Shown: positions 10,553-22,270 of the stretch, piece after piece
How positions within the stretch are numbered: position 1 is the first letter of the stretch
Layout: the number at the start of each line of letters is the position of its first letter
NCBI GenBank assembly: GCA_963682055.1
Contig: OY821740.1
Coordinates: forward strand, 30,148,795-30,212,794
From: Primula veris
Taxonomy: Eukaryota > Streptophyta > Magnoliopsida > Ericales > Primulaceae
DNA: 64,000 bases
Direction of reading: 5' to 3'
Program-made: the position numbers and the translations under genes
Notes under the pieces: model-generated
The model's input: the letters and a program-made list of their open reading frames with translations, nothing else
The model's database searches: none
What the model was told of the DNA's origin: nothing

Positions 10553-11367
10553 CTAAACAAATTGCAGTTAACTAAGAATTAGCTAACAAAAGTGAAAGAT
10601 TAGATGGTAATGAAAACCCAGAAAAGTTGGAATCCTAAACCAGAAAAACAAAACACTGACTAATTCTTTCTTTTATACATTTTGTTAACATACAGTTTAC
10701 CATAAAAAATATACGTATTAAAAACAATAAATAGTTCCTACTATATATTCCAAACCCATCTTTCTGTATTTAGAGGTGTTCAATGTTCGAAATTTTGAGA
10801 CATATTAGCTTTTGTGATATGAACACTAATAGCTAAAATGCAACTAGAATAGAGGATACAAGTTTTAAAAGCTAAGATACGTTTTGTAATGCTAAAAAAC
10901 GTCAAAAAGTAGATGAAGAACATGTAAGAATGATATGAGACACAACAAAAACAATTTTACACAAAGTAAACAAAAATAATTGCCACATCGATTTCAACAG
11001 GAATTTATGTTTGTGAATCATGCTCCCAAGTTTTTCATTTGGATGGAGCTATTGGGCAAACATTCTTCTCATAATAGAATGATAAAATTAGGAACAAATA
11101 GCCTTAACTTTAAAGCTCATTAACCGGATACAAAAGCAAATACCGTGAGATAAAAGAATCAACCAAACAAACCATTAACTGTTAGCACATGAAACTTGGG
11201 TTTGACGGAATAATAAGGTTTCTACGCAAGTTTAGACGAATGATCTTATGCCTAAATATATATATATATATGCGTAAAGTATTCAAAGTATGTATGCATG
11301 GAACTATTTAAATCAAAACCAGCTATATAGCAATAATTATATATGCAAGGAGAAAGAAGGTAGTTAC
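10553..11367 (-). other. Probable 5' UTR intron of the MLKL-like gene
   Basis: On the minus strand an acceptor TTTGTTTAG lies 18 bases before the ATG, and a donor CAC/GTAACT lies at 11367. Upstream of that donor (about 11370-11620) is a pyrimidine-rich leader-like stretch. The interval has no coding features. The splice is inferred by eye; no transcript evidence is available. Confidence 0.4.
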
Positions 11368-11651
11368 GTGATTAACGAGGCTCAAAATGCTGAGTTTCTA
11401 TCAGAATTCACAAAAACTCCAACAGAAACTCAGCGAATCAACTGCAATCCAATGCGGAATGTCTCTTCTTGAACGAACCAATCAGCCAAAAATTCAATAT
11501 GAGACAATGGTAAGCCAGAACAAAAGGCAACAAAACTAGATGGATAAAAAAGAAAAAAAAATCACAGAAACGGCATAGATATAGGAAAGAGAAATGAGGA
11601 GTTACAATATAGGAGAGGGGTTTCAATTGCTTTGTTGTTAATAATAAATAC

Positions 11652-11666
11652 TAAATATATAGTATT
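11652..11666 (-). promoter_or_regulatory. Candidate TATA box for the MLKL-like gene
   Basis: On the minus strand the sequence reads ACTATATATTTAG, followed about 50 bases later by a CT-rich leader. It fits the position expected if the leader continues to the inferred 5' UTR donor at 11367. Confidence 0.35.
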
Positions 11667-11964
11667 TGCATGGCCGGCTTGGCTTTTGCTTTGGGTTTAG
11701 CTTTTGTAATTTTGTTTTTTTGTTTTTTTGTATTTGTATTTGTTAAGAAGGAAATAGGAGTTTTCAGGGTCATGAAGACTCCATTTTCCTTCTCCTGGTC
11801 CAACCTGTCTACCTCCATTTCTCTCTCTAATATATATATATCTCTATTTTTGTATGTCTATAAATAACCTTTCATGTTCCCGCTAATTTCGACAACTTCT
11901 GTCATGGACGTTACTCTCTTGCATGTAATCTTTTGTCATTCTTTTTGTCACGTTTACCATTTAA

Positions 11965-12139
11965 CACTAAACAAAAATACGCGACGGGATTAGTGACGTT
12001 ATTTTTTGTTACGAGCTTATTAGCGACGGTTTTTGTGACAGTTTAGTCAATTTGTGACAGATTTGTGACAACTTTTTAAATTAGCGACAGGTTTGTGACA
12101 TTTTTTGACTCTCACTAAATCAAACATTATTTTGTAGTG
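11965..12139. mobile_element. CACTA-type MITE (175 bp)
   Basis: The element starts CACTAAACAAAAAT and ends ATTATTTTGTAGTG. It is flanked by a perfect 3-bp duplication TAA (11962-11964 and 12140-12142), the size made by CACTA transposases. The interior carries repeated GTGACAGxTTTGTGACA and AGCGACGG words shared with the copy at 16929-17121. Confidence 0.8.
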
Positions 12140-12623
12140 TAAATAAATTTACGTTTTCTTCTTTAACATTTTATCAAGACGCTTTCTTCTGCTGATGAAC
12201 ATTTTTTAGTTATTATAATTTGAATTTTTTTTTTTTTGTTGCCGGCAAAGTTTTTTCCGTATTGGCTAATTTATGTTTCTTCTTTAACATTTTATCAAGA
12301 AGCTAGCTTCGCAAATATTTATTAGGTGTTACTACAAAGTTTTTCCCGTTTTGGCTTGGAGTCATGCCTGCATTCTTGTATAATTTTTTTTGAATTTAAA
12401 AGGTCAACATATTAGATAAAATACACTAAAAAAGAAATAAGTGACAATAATAATATAGTTAATTCTTTTTTTTTTCTTCACTGTTTACACTAAAAAAAAT
12501 GCAAAGGTGACAACTAGTTTACGGTCGGCTTTTGTAACCGCTTTGATGATTTAATCGATTACTTACAAGTTTGTACTGACTTCCTACATTTCCCAATTTG
12601 TATAACAGTATCTTGATGGTATC
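12140..12623. other. Intergenic spacer
   Basis: AT-rich sequence with a short diverged internal repeat (TTTCTTCTTTAACATTTTATCAAGA seen near 12155 and 12275). No gene or element boundary found. Confidence 0.5.
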
Positions 12624-13884
12624 TGAAATTCCTATCCGTTGTTCTAAATGCAGTTTTGCAGTAAGGTTCCAAGTGGGGTTGGAACTGCAGTTGGAACCAA
12701 GTGTATAAGGTTCCAAGTGAGGTTGGAACTGCAGTTGGAACCAAGTGTATTAATGGACAGAACTGTTTTAAAATTAAATGTACTTGGAAATAATTCACAC
12801 GCACATTTAACAACGGAGTTCACCTAACTAGGCTACGTCTCCGGGGCACTTACCCAGATTATGATATTATAAAAAGCTTACAATATATGACTCAAGTCTT
12901 AATGAAAAACTTAGACTCCCTCTAGGTTTTTCTGCCTATCACTATATTGCTCATACTCTATAACTATCACTTATAAATCAATGGCATCCCACCATTGTTT
13001 TCTTTTTAAAGCTCACGTGTATTCTCTCTAGAAAATAAGTTCTTTATAATTTAGAACACACACATTTACAAGCTTAGTTATCAACTATATAAAGAGAACA
13101 AATCAATCTTCTTTCTTCAAGATCTTTTGTGATTGCTTTGACTCTATTTGATTGGCTTCAATCTTCCCAATCAATGCGTGATTCTTCAGCGTGGATTAAC
13201 TCCAATCATCATTGGTTGATACCTGATTGATAACTAGCTTGATTGTAGGAATTAGTATTTGCATATGACAAGGAAACATATGAAGATAATATCGTTTAGA
13301 GATAATATCTTCCCATATAAATATGAAATACTTAACTCCATATTTCATTCAATCTTTACACAATTCATACTGAATATAGATAAGGAATAAAGATTGAAAC
13401 ATGTGATAAGTACAAGCATAAGAATAGAGATTTATATTTAAAAGGAAACATAACCTTATAAACTAATCTCTTTATATCTTGTAGAAAACATCTTTCCTTA
13501 ACACATTAATATTCTCAATAAACACATATAAACGATTAAGACCTTATGAGAATATATCCTACATACTTTAAAACAAATGATTAACATTAAACAAGTAGTA
13601 ATGTAGAATAATGAAACAAGACAGAATTCTGTTTTAACAGCAGGTTGAACTGTGGTTGCAACTGAGGTTGCAACTGGTACTTGAAACCTGTCACCACAGG
13701 TTGTAACTTAGGTTGCAACCAGTACTTGAAACCTAATACTACTAACTTAGTAGGTTGTAACTGAGGTTGCAACTGGTACTTGGAACCTGTCAATCCTGTC
13801 TTAGTTCTTAATAACAGTTAGGATTTATTTAGTAAAAACCAATAGACAATAAACAATATTTAGACCAGAAATCTGGTCCTAACA
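12624..13884 (-). mobile_element. Solo LTR of the Sirevirus-like family, with 5-bp target duplication
   Basis: On the minus strand it begins TGTTAGGACCAGATTTCTGG and ends GGAATTTCA, matching the LTR at 4983-6267 along its length with small indels. The 5 bases on both sides are GTATC (12619-12623 and 13885-13889), so the whole unit is a solo LTR left by recombination between the two LTRs of a former full element. It is in the opposite orientation to the partial element at the left of the window. Confidence 0.95.
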
Positions 13885-15764
13885 GTATCTACCCGTTCTA
13901 AAATGACCTTATTTTCTAGTTTTAGGTGTTTAACTTCAAACTGGATGGAATTGATTATGCCTACTTTTATTAATAAAATTATAAAATGATTATGCCTCTT
14001 GTTTAATGATTTATGATTCTTTTTCGATTTTATCAAATTTAAAATAATTGAATATTGATGGAGTATTTATATATATAGAGAGTATAGACAGTTTGCTTTA
14101 AGTTGCCATCCATAGTTGGCACTCTGACAAATTGTAGGTAAACTTCCAAAACGCCGTATTAACCTGTGTAGTGGTTTTGACTGTCTTATTTTTTTTCCGG
14201 ACAGTCTGTACTATTTTTTTAAACCTATCAGATCAAATGCAAATTCATTAAAGGGTTAACAAAAAAATTTGGAAAATTTTCTCTATATTGTCTCAAACAT
14301 ACGAAAAAACAATTATATGAGTGCACTATTATTTAGGGAGTGTCAACCAATAGTAATAAGTTAACAAAAAATTTGGAAAATTTTCTCTATATTGTCTCAA
14401 CATACGAAAAAACAATTATACGAGTGCACTATTATTTAGGGAGTGTCAACCAATAGTATTTTTTAATTTTAATTTTGAATTAATTTTATGATAGATATTT
14501 TTGCGTACTTCATTAATAACTGTTAGGTTTTTATTATTTTTTAATTTTAATATTAAATTAATTTTAGTGTAGATATTTCGGGTTTATTAATAGATGTTAT
14601 ATTTTTAGTATGTGACACACATTAAATAATAGTGGATCGGGTTCACGGTATTGTTACTCTTTCGGTGTTGATTCCAAAAGATTAAAACCAAAATATTTTT
14701 TCATACTTTTTTTTTACCATTAAATTGTATTGATTTTGTTACAATGGTAGGTAATAAAAAATTTACGACAACCTATCCTTAAAAATATTAGGACACCAGA
14801 CATGAATGCATATTTGTAACTATGTATAAAAGTGTTCTACTAGCTTGTACACAAACAATGCAGATCAAGTATTTTGTAGATGCTTGGCCTAAAAGGTACA
14901 AGAGTGTGTTTAGGTCTGATTGGTTGAGGGTTTATTTTCATTTTTAGTTGTAGATTACTAATGCCACACTCTTATGACATCGCAATGATACTTTTTATGG
15001 GTCATTTGATATTCGGGGTTGACAAATAATTTGGACCTAAAATGTATTTAACAAATATGTCATTTAGGGGCCAGTACACATAATTTATAGTACAATAATA
15101 CACCCCATGGCTCTGATCATCTGCCCCACTTTTGTAGTTGTTATGCCATGGGTGATTCCTTACACGCATGTAAATTAGTCATTTGCCTTCCACGTCTAAT
15201 TTCAGTCTTGAGTTATGGCGGGAATCTACTAATTAATTAACTAGCTATTTGGATTTTCAATTTATAGTTGCAATTAGTATTGCTGGTAGATCGGTGCATC
15301 TTATTAGTGTACTCTATCATGTATCTTATCCTTTTCTAAAAATTAAGAGGTCCATTGTTTAAAATATTTGCCGTTAACGTGTCGCTGAATTTAGAAAAAA
15401 AATACCAACATATTCTCATATTCTGATGTTAAATTATGAGCAAAATTTAGTGTCACTCACTTGATCATTATAATTATAACAATTGAGTGTTTTTTTTTGA
15501 TATTTTCACATTTTACTGTAGTGAACAAAAATAGAGTTAGAATTGGAGCACTCACCAATGGTTATTTTTCTGTAATAACAGCAACTTAAAGTCAGCATAT
15601 AATATATGGTTCTGACTAATGAAATATATGTAGTTGTTATTTTTCTCGGGTTACATGTTCTTGTCAGGACTTGGCCTACATGGGAAATGAATTTTTTTAC
15701 AACTTAAGTGGATTTTGAACTATTACTATTATATGTGTAATTTCTAACTAATTTTCTTTGTGTA
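13885..15764. other. Intergenic AT-rich sequence with one tandem duplication
   Basis: No supportable gene. A local duplication is annotated separately at 14254-14460. The rest is AT-rich and shows no clear element ends. Confidence 0.5.
14254..14460 (+). repeat. Two-copy tandem duplication (unit about 104 bp)
   Basis: Two nearly identical units follow each other, each containing TTTGGAAAATTTTCTCTATA, CATACGAAAAAACAATTATA and TATTTAGGGAGTGTCAACCA. The copies differ by a few bases and short indels. Confidence 0.8.
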
Positions 15765-15875
15765 GGCTAGTGGTTGAGTGTTGGCTTTTAAAATTATCTG
15801 GTCCCTTTGGTGATGAGTTCAAATCCCTCATCCGCAAATTTGTGTCTTTTTTGACTGAATTTATATTTTTTAGCT
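15765..15875 (+). mobile_element. tRNA-derived SINE-like sequence
   Basis: An A-box-like stretch (GGCTAGTGGTTGAG, about 15765) is followed about 45 bases later by a B-box-like stretch (GAGTTCAAATCCCTC, about 15815-15830), then a T-rich tail. This spacing and order match RNA polymerase III promoters of plant SINEs. Ends and target duplication were not resolved. Confidence 0.45.
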
Positions 15876-16928
15876 TTTAAAAAAGATCTTAAAATAAAAT
15901 AAAAATCAAAACTATTTGATCATTAAATTTCGTAATGAGTTTCTTCTTTATATAACATTTCTTTTTAATTAACATTTTGTTTGCATAACATTTTAGTTTT
16001 AAATTTTAACAATAAAATAATTATCCTAAAAATATTTTATAGCTTCTAAACAAACGCGAGACTTCCGTTTAATTAATTGTACTAAATATAAATCATATAT
16101 AATCAATCAATTGAGGTTATTGAAGAGTAAGAAACATCGTTTAGAAAAATAAGATATATATGTACATTTTCAAATGAACGTTTTGTACTACCGCTCAACC
16201 AAGATTCTGAGTCCGCCCCTGCTCACGACTATACTATCCGGGTAGTTAATCTCATGTCACATGGACTAACAAACTTACAATAAAAATATTAAGTGTTAAT
16301 GAGTTTGTTTTAGTTTCATTTTAACCCATATGAGCGTGGTAAAAAATGGGGCAGTTGTAAACATATCGAAAAACATAGTTTGCGGTCCTTATAAATTTGC
16401 ACACATACTGTCACGTGCGTACGCATGTCGGCATGTGACACGAGAAGGAAAACAGTTCCGTTTATTCATTCAAATAGCTGCAGAAAATTCTAGTTGCATC
16501 AAAAGTATCAATTTCAAGTACAATAGCCTGTTATTGCTGGCATTCCAAAAAAATTATATGAACAAGAATTCTTCTCCGACTCCAACAACTATCATGGCAG
16601 AGAGCTAGAAACAAAATAAGTACTCAACACTACTTGTATCCTTAATTAACAAAATGAAAATTAATACACGATAAATATCTTAAACAGTATACTAAAAATG
16701 CACCCCGTTTGGCCCTTACAATAATTAATCACTATTAATGCAATTCTACCCTGCATCTTATCTTTTTCTCCTAAACCGTTTTTTTTGTTAATATGAACAT
16801 GCTATGTTATTGATAATATGTGCTAATACAAGTTTCAAACGGGCTCCAAATGACTAAATAAAAATGTTGTTAGGAAGCACATCCTAAATTGTCACGAAAA
16901 GATGGGTGCTTACCTAATATCTTTTACA
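15876..16928. other. Intergenic AT-rich sequence
   Basis: A 92-codon ORF (16330-16608) has no recognisable domain and no coding context, so it is not called. Nothing else is supportable here. Confidence 0.45.
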
Positions 16929-17121
16929 CACTACAAAAAAAATGTATAAATAACTACGAGAATTTTGACGGTTTTTTTTGTGACGAGCTTAATAGCTACG
17001 GGAATTGTGACGGGTTTATGACAAGACTGTCAATTTGTGACAGTTTTGTGACAGGATGGTCAATTTATAACAGTTTTATGACAAATTTTAACTTTCACAA
17101 AATCAATATTATTTTGTAGTA
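16929..17121. mobile_element. CACTA-type MITE (193 bp)
   Basis: Starts CACTACAAAAAAAA and ends ATTATTTTGTAGTA, where the last base has drifted from G. It is flanked by ACA on both sides (16926-16928 and 17122-17124). The interior GTGACGG and TGTGACAGTTTTGTGACAG repeats relate it to the element at 11965-12139. Confidence 0.75.
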
Positions 17122-17408
17122 ACATGAGGACCTATACATATTTAAGTTATAATTTTTTTAATTTTTTTGGTCTGTAGTTATAATTGATAAAGTACCAGAA
17201 AAAACTTAAGGATATTCTAATTTCAGTAACATTACAGTTCAGCTTCTCATTCTTTTCTTTTCCTATAATAATAGAAATACCATATTATTCATTGATTGTT
17301 AGCACTTTGTAAAAAAATCCTGATCAGATCAGACCAACTAATAAAGACGATAATAAGGTATACGTAGAACCTGCAATTACATGAAGATGAATGTCTTCAT
17401 GATTTTTC

Positions 17409-17753
17409 TGTTAGGGTCGATACAGGCGAATCAATAAAAGACAGAAATACTAAACCGAACACACACTCTTTGATAACGGAGTTCACCTAAATTGGCTACG
17501 TCTCCGGGCCGCTACACGTGGCACTTAATATTATTAAGAGGATTACAATCGTAATCTAGCTAGATCACAAAGCTATGGTTCTCTCGCAAATAGAACTCTC
17601 TCTTTATAATATAGAGGTGTTTGTGTAGGTGTAATTAAAATATAAGATATTGGGGCATATAAATAGAACCCTTAGTGGGTCATATTACAATTCTAGGCGA
17701 TGTGGGATAATTAGAAAATATGGCCAAATCTCATTTGGCTCCACAACTCAACA
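17409..17753 (-). repeat. 3' LTR of the copia element (345 bp)
   Basis: On the plus strand it reads TGTTAGGGTCGATACAGG to CACAACTCAACA. It aligns over its full length with 21926-22270. Confidence 0.92.
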
Positions 17754-17931
17754 ATCTCCCACTTGAAGTCAAATGTCGAGTGTTTCAAAAGAACTCCAAT
17801 TATCACCAACCACCGAACTCACTGTGCTCCACCGAGCAGAATGCTCCCATCGGTATCCTTGTATAGTATTTGATACTCTGCCGTCATCGGCGAGTTACTC
17901 AATTCTTCCAGTGTAGCGGCGACCCTGAGCC

Positions 17932-20900
17932 TCAAGCTCGGAGCCCTACTGAGGTTGCACACAGCCTCAGTTTGTCGATTGTAACAGTCTTCGTTAGCAT
18001 ATCGGCGGGGTTCTTAGCGCCCTCAATCTTTTCTAGCGCGAAGATTCCATCTTCTAGAACAGCCCGGATAAAGTGGTAACGAATCTGTATGTGCTTTGTG
18101 CGTGAATGGAATACAGGATTCTTAGCTAGCTGAACTGCACTTTGACTATCACAGTGCAGAACTCCCTTGTCGGTTTTCTGACCGAGCTCCTTCAAGAAAC
18201 CTTGCAACCAAATCATCTCTTTGCTTGCTTCCGTCACCGCGACGTACTCAGCCTCTGTGGTCGACAATGCAACAATCTTTTGCAACTTAGATGTCCAACT
18301 CACAGCAGTACCACCGTAGGTACAAACACATCCCGTTGTGCTCTTTCGGCTGTCCAGATCACCGGCCATGTCAGCATCCACATAGCCGTGCAGGCCTTCC
18401 GAGGTCATTCGGAAACATAATGCCAAACTCACGGTACCCGAGAGATATCTCAATATCCACTTCACAGCTTTCCAATGGTGCTTTCCTGGGTTACTCATGT
18501 AACGACTGACAACTCCCACTGCATGGGCAATGTCCGGTCTTGTACACACCATAGCGTACATCAAGCTACCAATTGCTGAAGCGTAGGGTATGTTCGACAT
18601 ACAATCCTTTCCTTCCTCGTCTGAGGGTGATTGTTTCTTCGACAAGCTAAAGTGTGCTGCTAGCGGTGAGCCTACAGCTTTGGCATCACTCATGCTAAAT
18701 CGTGCCAACACTTTCTTCACATACTCGGCTTGCGACAGAAACAGGGACCCATCCCTTCCTCGGGAAATCCTCATACCGAGGATCTGATTTGCGGCACCCA
18801 AATCTTTCATCTCGAACTGTTTCGCCAACTATTGCTTCACCTTGTTAATCTCAACAAGGCTCGACCCGGCGAGCAACATGTCATCTACGTACAACAGTAG
18901 TATGACGTACGAAGAGGTCGCAAATCTCTTCACGAAACAGCAGTGATCACTATCACTTTTTTCGAACCCGGTATCCGCCATGAAACTGTCAAACTTCTTA
19001 TACCACTGCCGTGGTGCTTGTTTTAACCCGTACAAGCTCTTCCGCAGTTTGCAGACCAGTTTCTATTTTCCCTTTTCGGCAAACCCTTCAGGTTGGAGCA
19101 TGTAAATTTCTTCTTCTAGATCTCCATGGAGAAAGGCAGTTTTCACATCTAACTGCTCAAGATGAAGATTCGCATTTACAACAATGCTCAACAATAGCCG
19201 AATAGTCGTCATCTTTACGACTGGTGAAAAGATCTCAGTGTAGTCAATTCCTGCCTTTTGCTGGAACCCTTTGACTACTAGGCGTGCCTTATACCGTTTC
19301 GAGCCGTCTTGTTCCTCCTTTAGACGGAACACCCATTTGTTGCTCAGTGCCCTCTTCCCCTTGGACAGTTCGGCTAACTGCCAAGTCACATTCTTCTCAA
19401 GTGACTTCATCTTATCCTTCATCGCGAGCTCCCACTTGCTCGAGTCTTTCAGCTCCAAGCTTCCTCTCTACTTTCGGGCTCGCCTGCATCACTGAGCAAT
19501 ATGTAATGCAGGGAAGGTGAGTATCGGGCAGGAGGTCTCTTCTCGTGATGACCTCGGCCCAATTCAGGTCGGGGAGTTTGGGGCATCTCCTCGTCCTCTT
19601 CAGCATCTGCTGGAGGGTTGTCGAGCACCACTGGCTCATCTTCAGTGTCATTTTCCAACTCTCTTGGAAACACATTCATGTCGATCATACCACTTTTCTC
19701 GGACGGGAGCGCATCTTCTTCCACCACTGCACTTTGTCGATCTTTGTACAAAATACCTTCGTTGAAGATGACATCCTTACTGCGAATGATCCTCTTTGTT
19801 TGACCATCCCGGAAGCGATATCCAAACTCAGCTCCACCGTACCCCACAAAGTAACACACTTTGGATTTCGAGTCAAGCTTGGTACGATCATTTATGTCGA
19901 CATGGATATATGACAGACAACCGAACACTCGCAAGTGTTCATACGAGATAGGCTTTCCTACCCACTCTTCCTCGGGAATTCTCCTTTCTAATGGCACTGA
20001 GGGTCCGCAGTTAATGAGGTAAACCGCCGTGCTTACTGCATGTGCCCACAAGGCTTTGGGCAACCCACTTTGCAGTCTCATACTCCTAGCACGCTCATTG
20101 ATTGTTCGGTTCATGCGCTCGGCCACGCCATTCTGCTGTGGCGTTCTTCGGATGGTCTTCTCCATTCGAATGCCTTTCTGAGCACAGAACTCTACGAACT
20201 TCGCATCAATGTACTCTCCGCCGTTGTCGGACCTCAAACACTTGAGTTTATTCCCGGTCTCTAGTTCGACCATGGCCTTCCATTCTTGGAATTTCTTAAA
20301 CACCTCAGACTTGTGTTTCAAGAAGTAGACCCATGTTTTCCTCGTCGAATCATCGATGAAGGTCACATAGTATTGAGCTCCTTCCAGTGAGGTTACTGGA
20401 GATGGTCCCCATACATCTGAGTGGACCAATGCTAGCTTCTCCTCCTTGGGAGTTTTTCCACCTTTCCGGAAGCTCACTTTCTTCTGCTTCCCGAAGATGC
20501 AACCTTCGCACATGTCGAGGTTGACAGACTTCAAGCCTGGAAGTTTGCTGTCCTTCGCTAACACCATCATCCCCTTCTCACTCATGTGACCCAACCGTCG
20601 ATGCCACAGTTCCGAGCAGTCTTGTGACACAGCTGCCGCCACTGTACACTCCTCATCGGTCGTCATGTACAGCGTTCCGATCTTGCTCCCTCGGGCTATC
20701 ACCATAGCTCCTCGTGAAACTTTCCAAGCTCCACAGCTAAACGAAATGGAGTGTCTTTCGGCATCGAGTTGACCTACTGAGATCAGATTCTTGGTCAACC
20801 TCGGGACATGCCTCACTTTCGTTAGCTTCCATACCGATCCATTTGGAATGCGAATTTTCACATCGCCCATTCCAACAACATCCAACGCTTCTCCGTCGAC

Positions 20901-21227
20901 TAGATACACTTTACCAAAATTACCCGCAGTGTAATTTTCGAATAAATCCTTCTGAGCGGTCGTGTGAAATGATGCCACAGAGTCTAGAATCCACGAATCT
21001 ATGTCTCTCTGTACGGCAAGCATTAAACAGTCATCCGAATCCTCGTTGCTCGCAACATTAGCCACGTGATCACGGCCGGTACTCTTCTTCGGCTGCTTGC
21101 ACTCATGACTGAAGTGTCCCATACCCTGGCAGTTATAGCATCGAAAATTCTTTTTACTTCGATCGCTATCTTTGCCTCCTCGGCTAAGCCCTCTTCTACC
21201 TCGGGATTACGAACGTCCTCTAACGTC
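17932..21227 (-). pseudogene. pol: Copia pol: zinc knuckle, protease, integrase, RT and RNase H, broken frame
   Basis: In sense order the minus strand shows a perfect CCHC zinc knuckle (CYNCQGMGHFSHEC, about 21140-21099). A protease follows whose active site reads DSVAS instead of the usual DSGAS. Next come the GAG-preintegrase LWHRRLGH, integrase with SDNGGEY and PQQNGVAERMNRT, RT with YVDDMLLAG and RNase H with DADMAG and STTEAEYVA. A frameshift near 19455 separates integrase and RT. TAG codons at 19063-19065 and 18829-18831 interrupt the RT frame, and two more stops lie before the zinc knuckle. The V in the protease active site is an independent inactivating change. The final stop is at 17932. 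Confidence 0.92.
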
Positions 21228-21900
21228 TCATAACCTGGCCTTACCCCGATCTCTTGAACCCATGTTCAAGGCTGCTCCATCATTTGAGCATTCACCCATA
21301 TCCAATCTCCTGAGTTCCTCAACGAGTATTTGATCTCGGATGCCGTTGTAAGTCAGTTTCTCCTTTCCAATTGAGTTGCTCACAGCAGCTCGCATGAATT
21401 CCCAACTGTTCGGTAGAGATGCTAGCAGTATAAGGGCTCTCACTTCGTCTTCAAAAGTTATCTCCACCGCATCCAACTGATTTACGGTGTCGATGAACTT
21501 GTACACGTGACTCGCAACAGGTGTCCCCTCAGCCATGCGTAGGTTAAACAACTTACGCATGAGATGTACCTTGTTGTTCGCGGATGGTTTCTCATACATG
21601 TCGGTGAGGACCTTCATCATCCCCATCGTCGTCGTCTCTCTTGAGACGTTATGTGCGACACTCCTAGATAGTGTTAGGCGGATCACTCCCAACACTTGAC
21701 GGTCTAAGAGTTTCCACGCCTCCTCGGTGGTCGTGGTCGGCCTTTCCTCAAGGAGAAGTGGCTGATGCATCTTACTCCCGTAGAGGTAGTCCTCTATCTG
21801 CATTTTTCAGAATGCGAAGTCCTTCCCGTCGAACTTCTCGATCCCGTGTGCGGTCCTGTCTTCTTTCGATCCCGTGTGCGGTCCTGTCTTCTTTCGCCAT
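21228..21900 (-). pseudogene. gag: Copia gag, disrupted by a 28-bp duplication and nonsense codons
   Basis: The probable start ATG is at 21900 (MAKEDRTAHGIE). A 28-bp tandem duplication (21840-21867 and 21868-21895) shifts the frame right after the start. An in-frame TGA stands where Trp is expected before KMQIEDYLYG. From 21803 the gag body is open to TGA 21228 and shows the UBN2-type gag features ALILLASLPNSWEFM. The stops before the zinc knuckle look like CGA to TGA and CAA to TAA changes, typical of deaminated methyl-cytosine. Confidence 0.85.
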
Positions 21901-21925
21901 CGATCTTCCGAGCTCTGATACCACT

Positions 21926-22270
21926 TGTTAGGGGCGATACAGGCGAATCAATGAAAGACATAAATACTAAATCGAGCACACACTCTTTGATAACGGAGTT
22001 CACCCAAATTGGCTACGTCTCCGGGCCGCTACACGTGGCACTTAATATTATTAAGAGGATTACAATCGTAATCTAGCTAGATCACAAAGATATGGTTCTC
22101 TCGCAAATAGAACTCTCTCTTTATAATATAGAGGTGTTTGTGTAGGTGTAATTAAAATACAAGATATTGGGACATATAAATAGAACCCTTAGTGGGTCAT
22201 ATTACAATTTTAGACGATGTGGGATAATTAGAAAATATGGCCAAATCTCATTTGGCTTCACAACTTAACA
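21926..22270 (-). repeat. 5' LTR of the copia element (345 bp)
   Basis: On the plus strand it reads TGTTAGGGGCGATACAGG to CACAACTTAACA. On the minus strand it is followed by AG and the primer binding site TGGTATCAGAGC. Confidence 0.92.

Larger units (their letters stand above)
17409..22270 (-). mobile_element. Ty1/copia retrotransposon, structurally complete, coding-dead (4862 bp)
   Basis: Two 345-bp LTRs flank a minus-strand gag-protease-integrase-RT-RNase H region. The insertion duplication TTTTC is perfect (17404-17408 and 22271-22275). Beside the 5' LTR the minus strand reads TGGTATCAGAGC, the usual initiator Met-tRNA primer binding site. Beside the 3' LTR lies the purine tract AAGTGGGAGAT. 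The LTRs differ at about 13 positions by my hand count, near 4 percent, so the insertion is not recent. The polyprotein carries several stops, one frameshift and a 28-bp duplication. Domain order INT before RT and the copia motifs are unambiguous. Confidence 0.95.

Noticed and set aside
12559..12813. ORFs inside the solo LTR and over GTTGCAAC repeats (also 13587-13793 and 6147-6335)
   Set aside because: They are translations of LTR palindromic repeats without coding evidence.
17870..21131. Many plus-strand ORFs of 60-120 codons over the copia element
   Set aside because: They lie opposite the minus-strand pol and gag frames, show no domains and have no promoter-like sequence. They are shadows of the real coding strand.
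21911..21925. TGGTATCAGAGC as part of a tRNA gene
   Set aside because: It is the primer binding site complementary to a tRNA end; no cloverleaf is present. The same holds for 62669.
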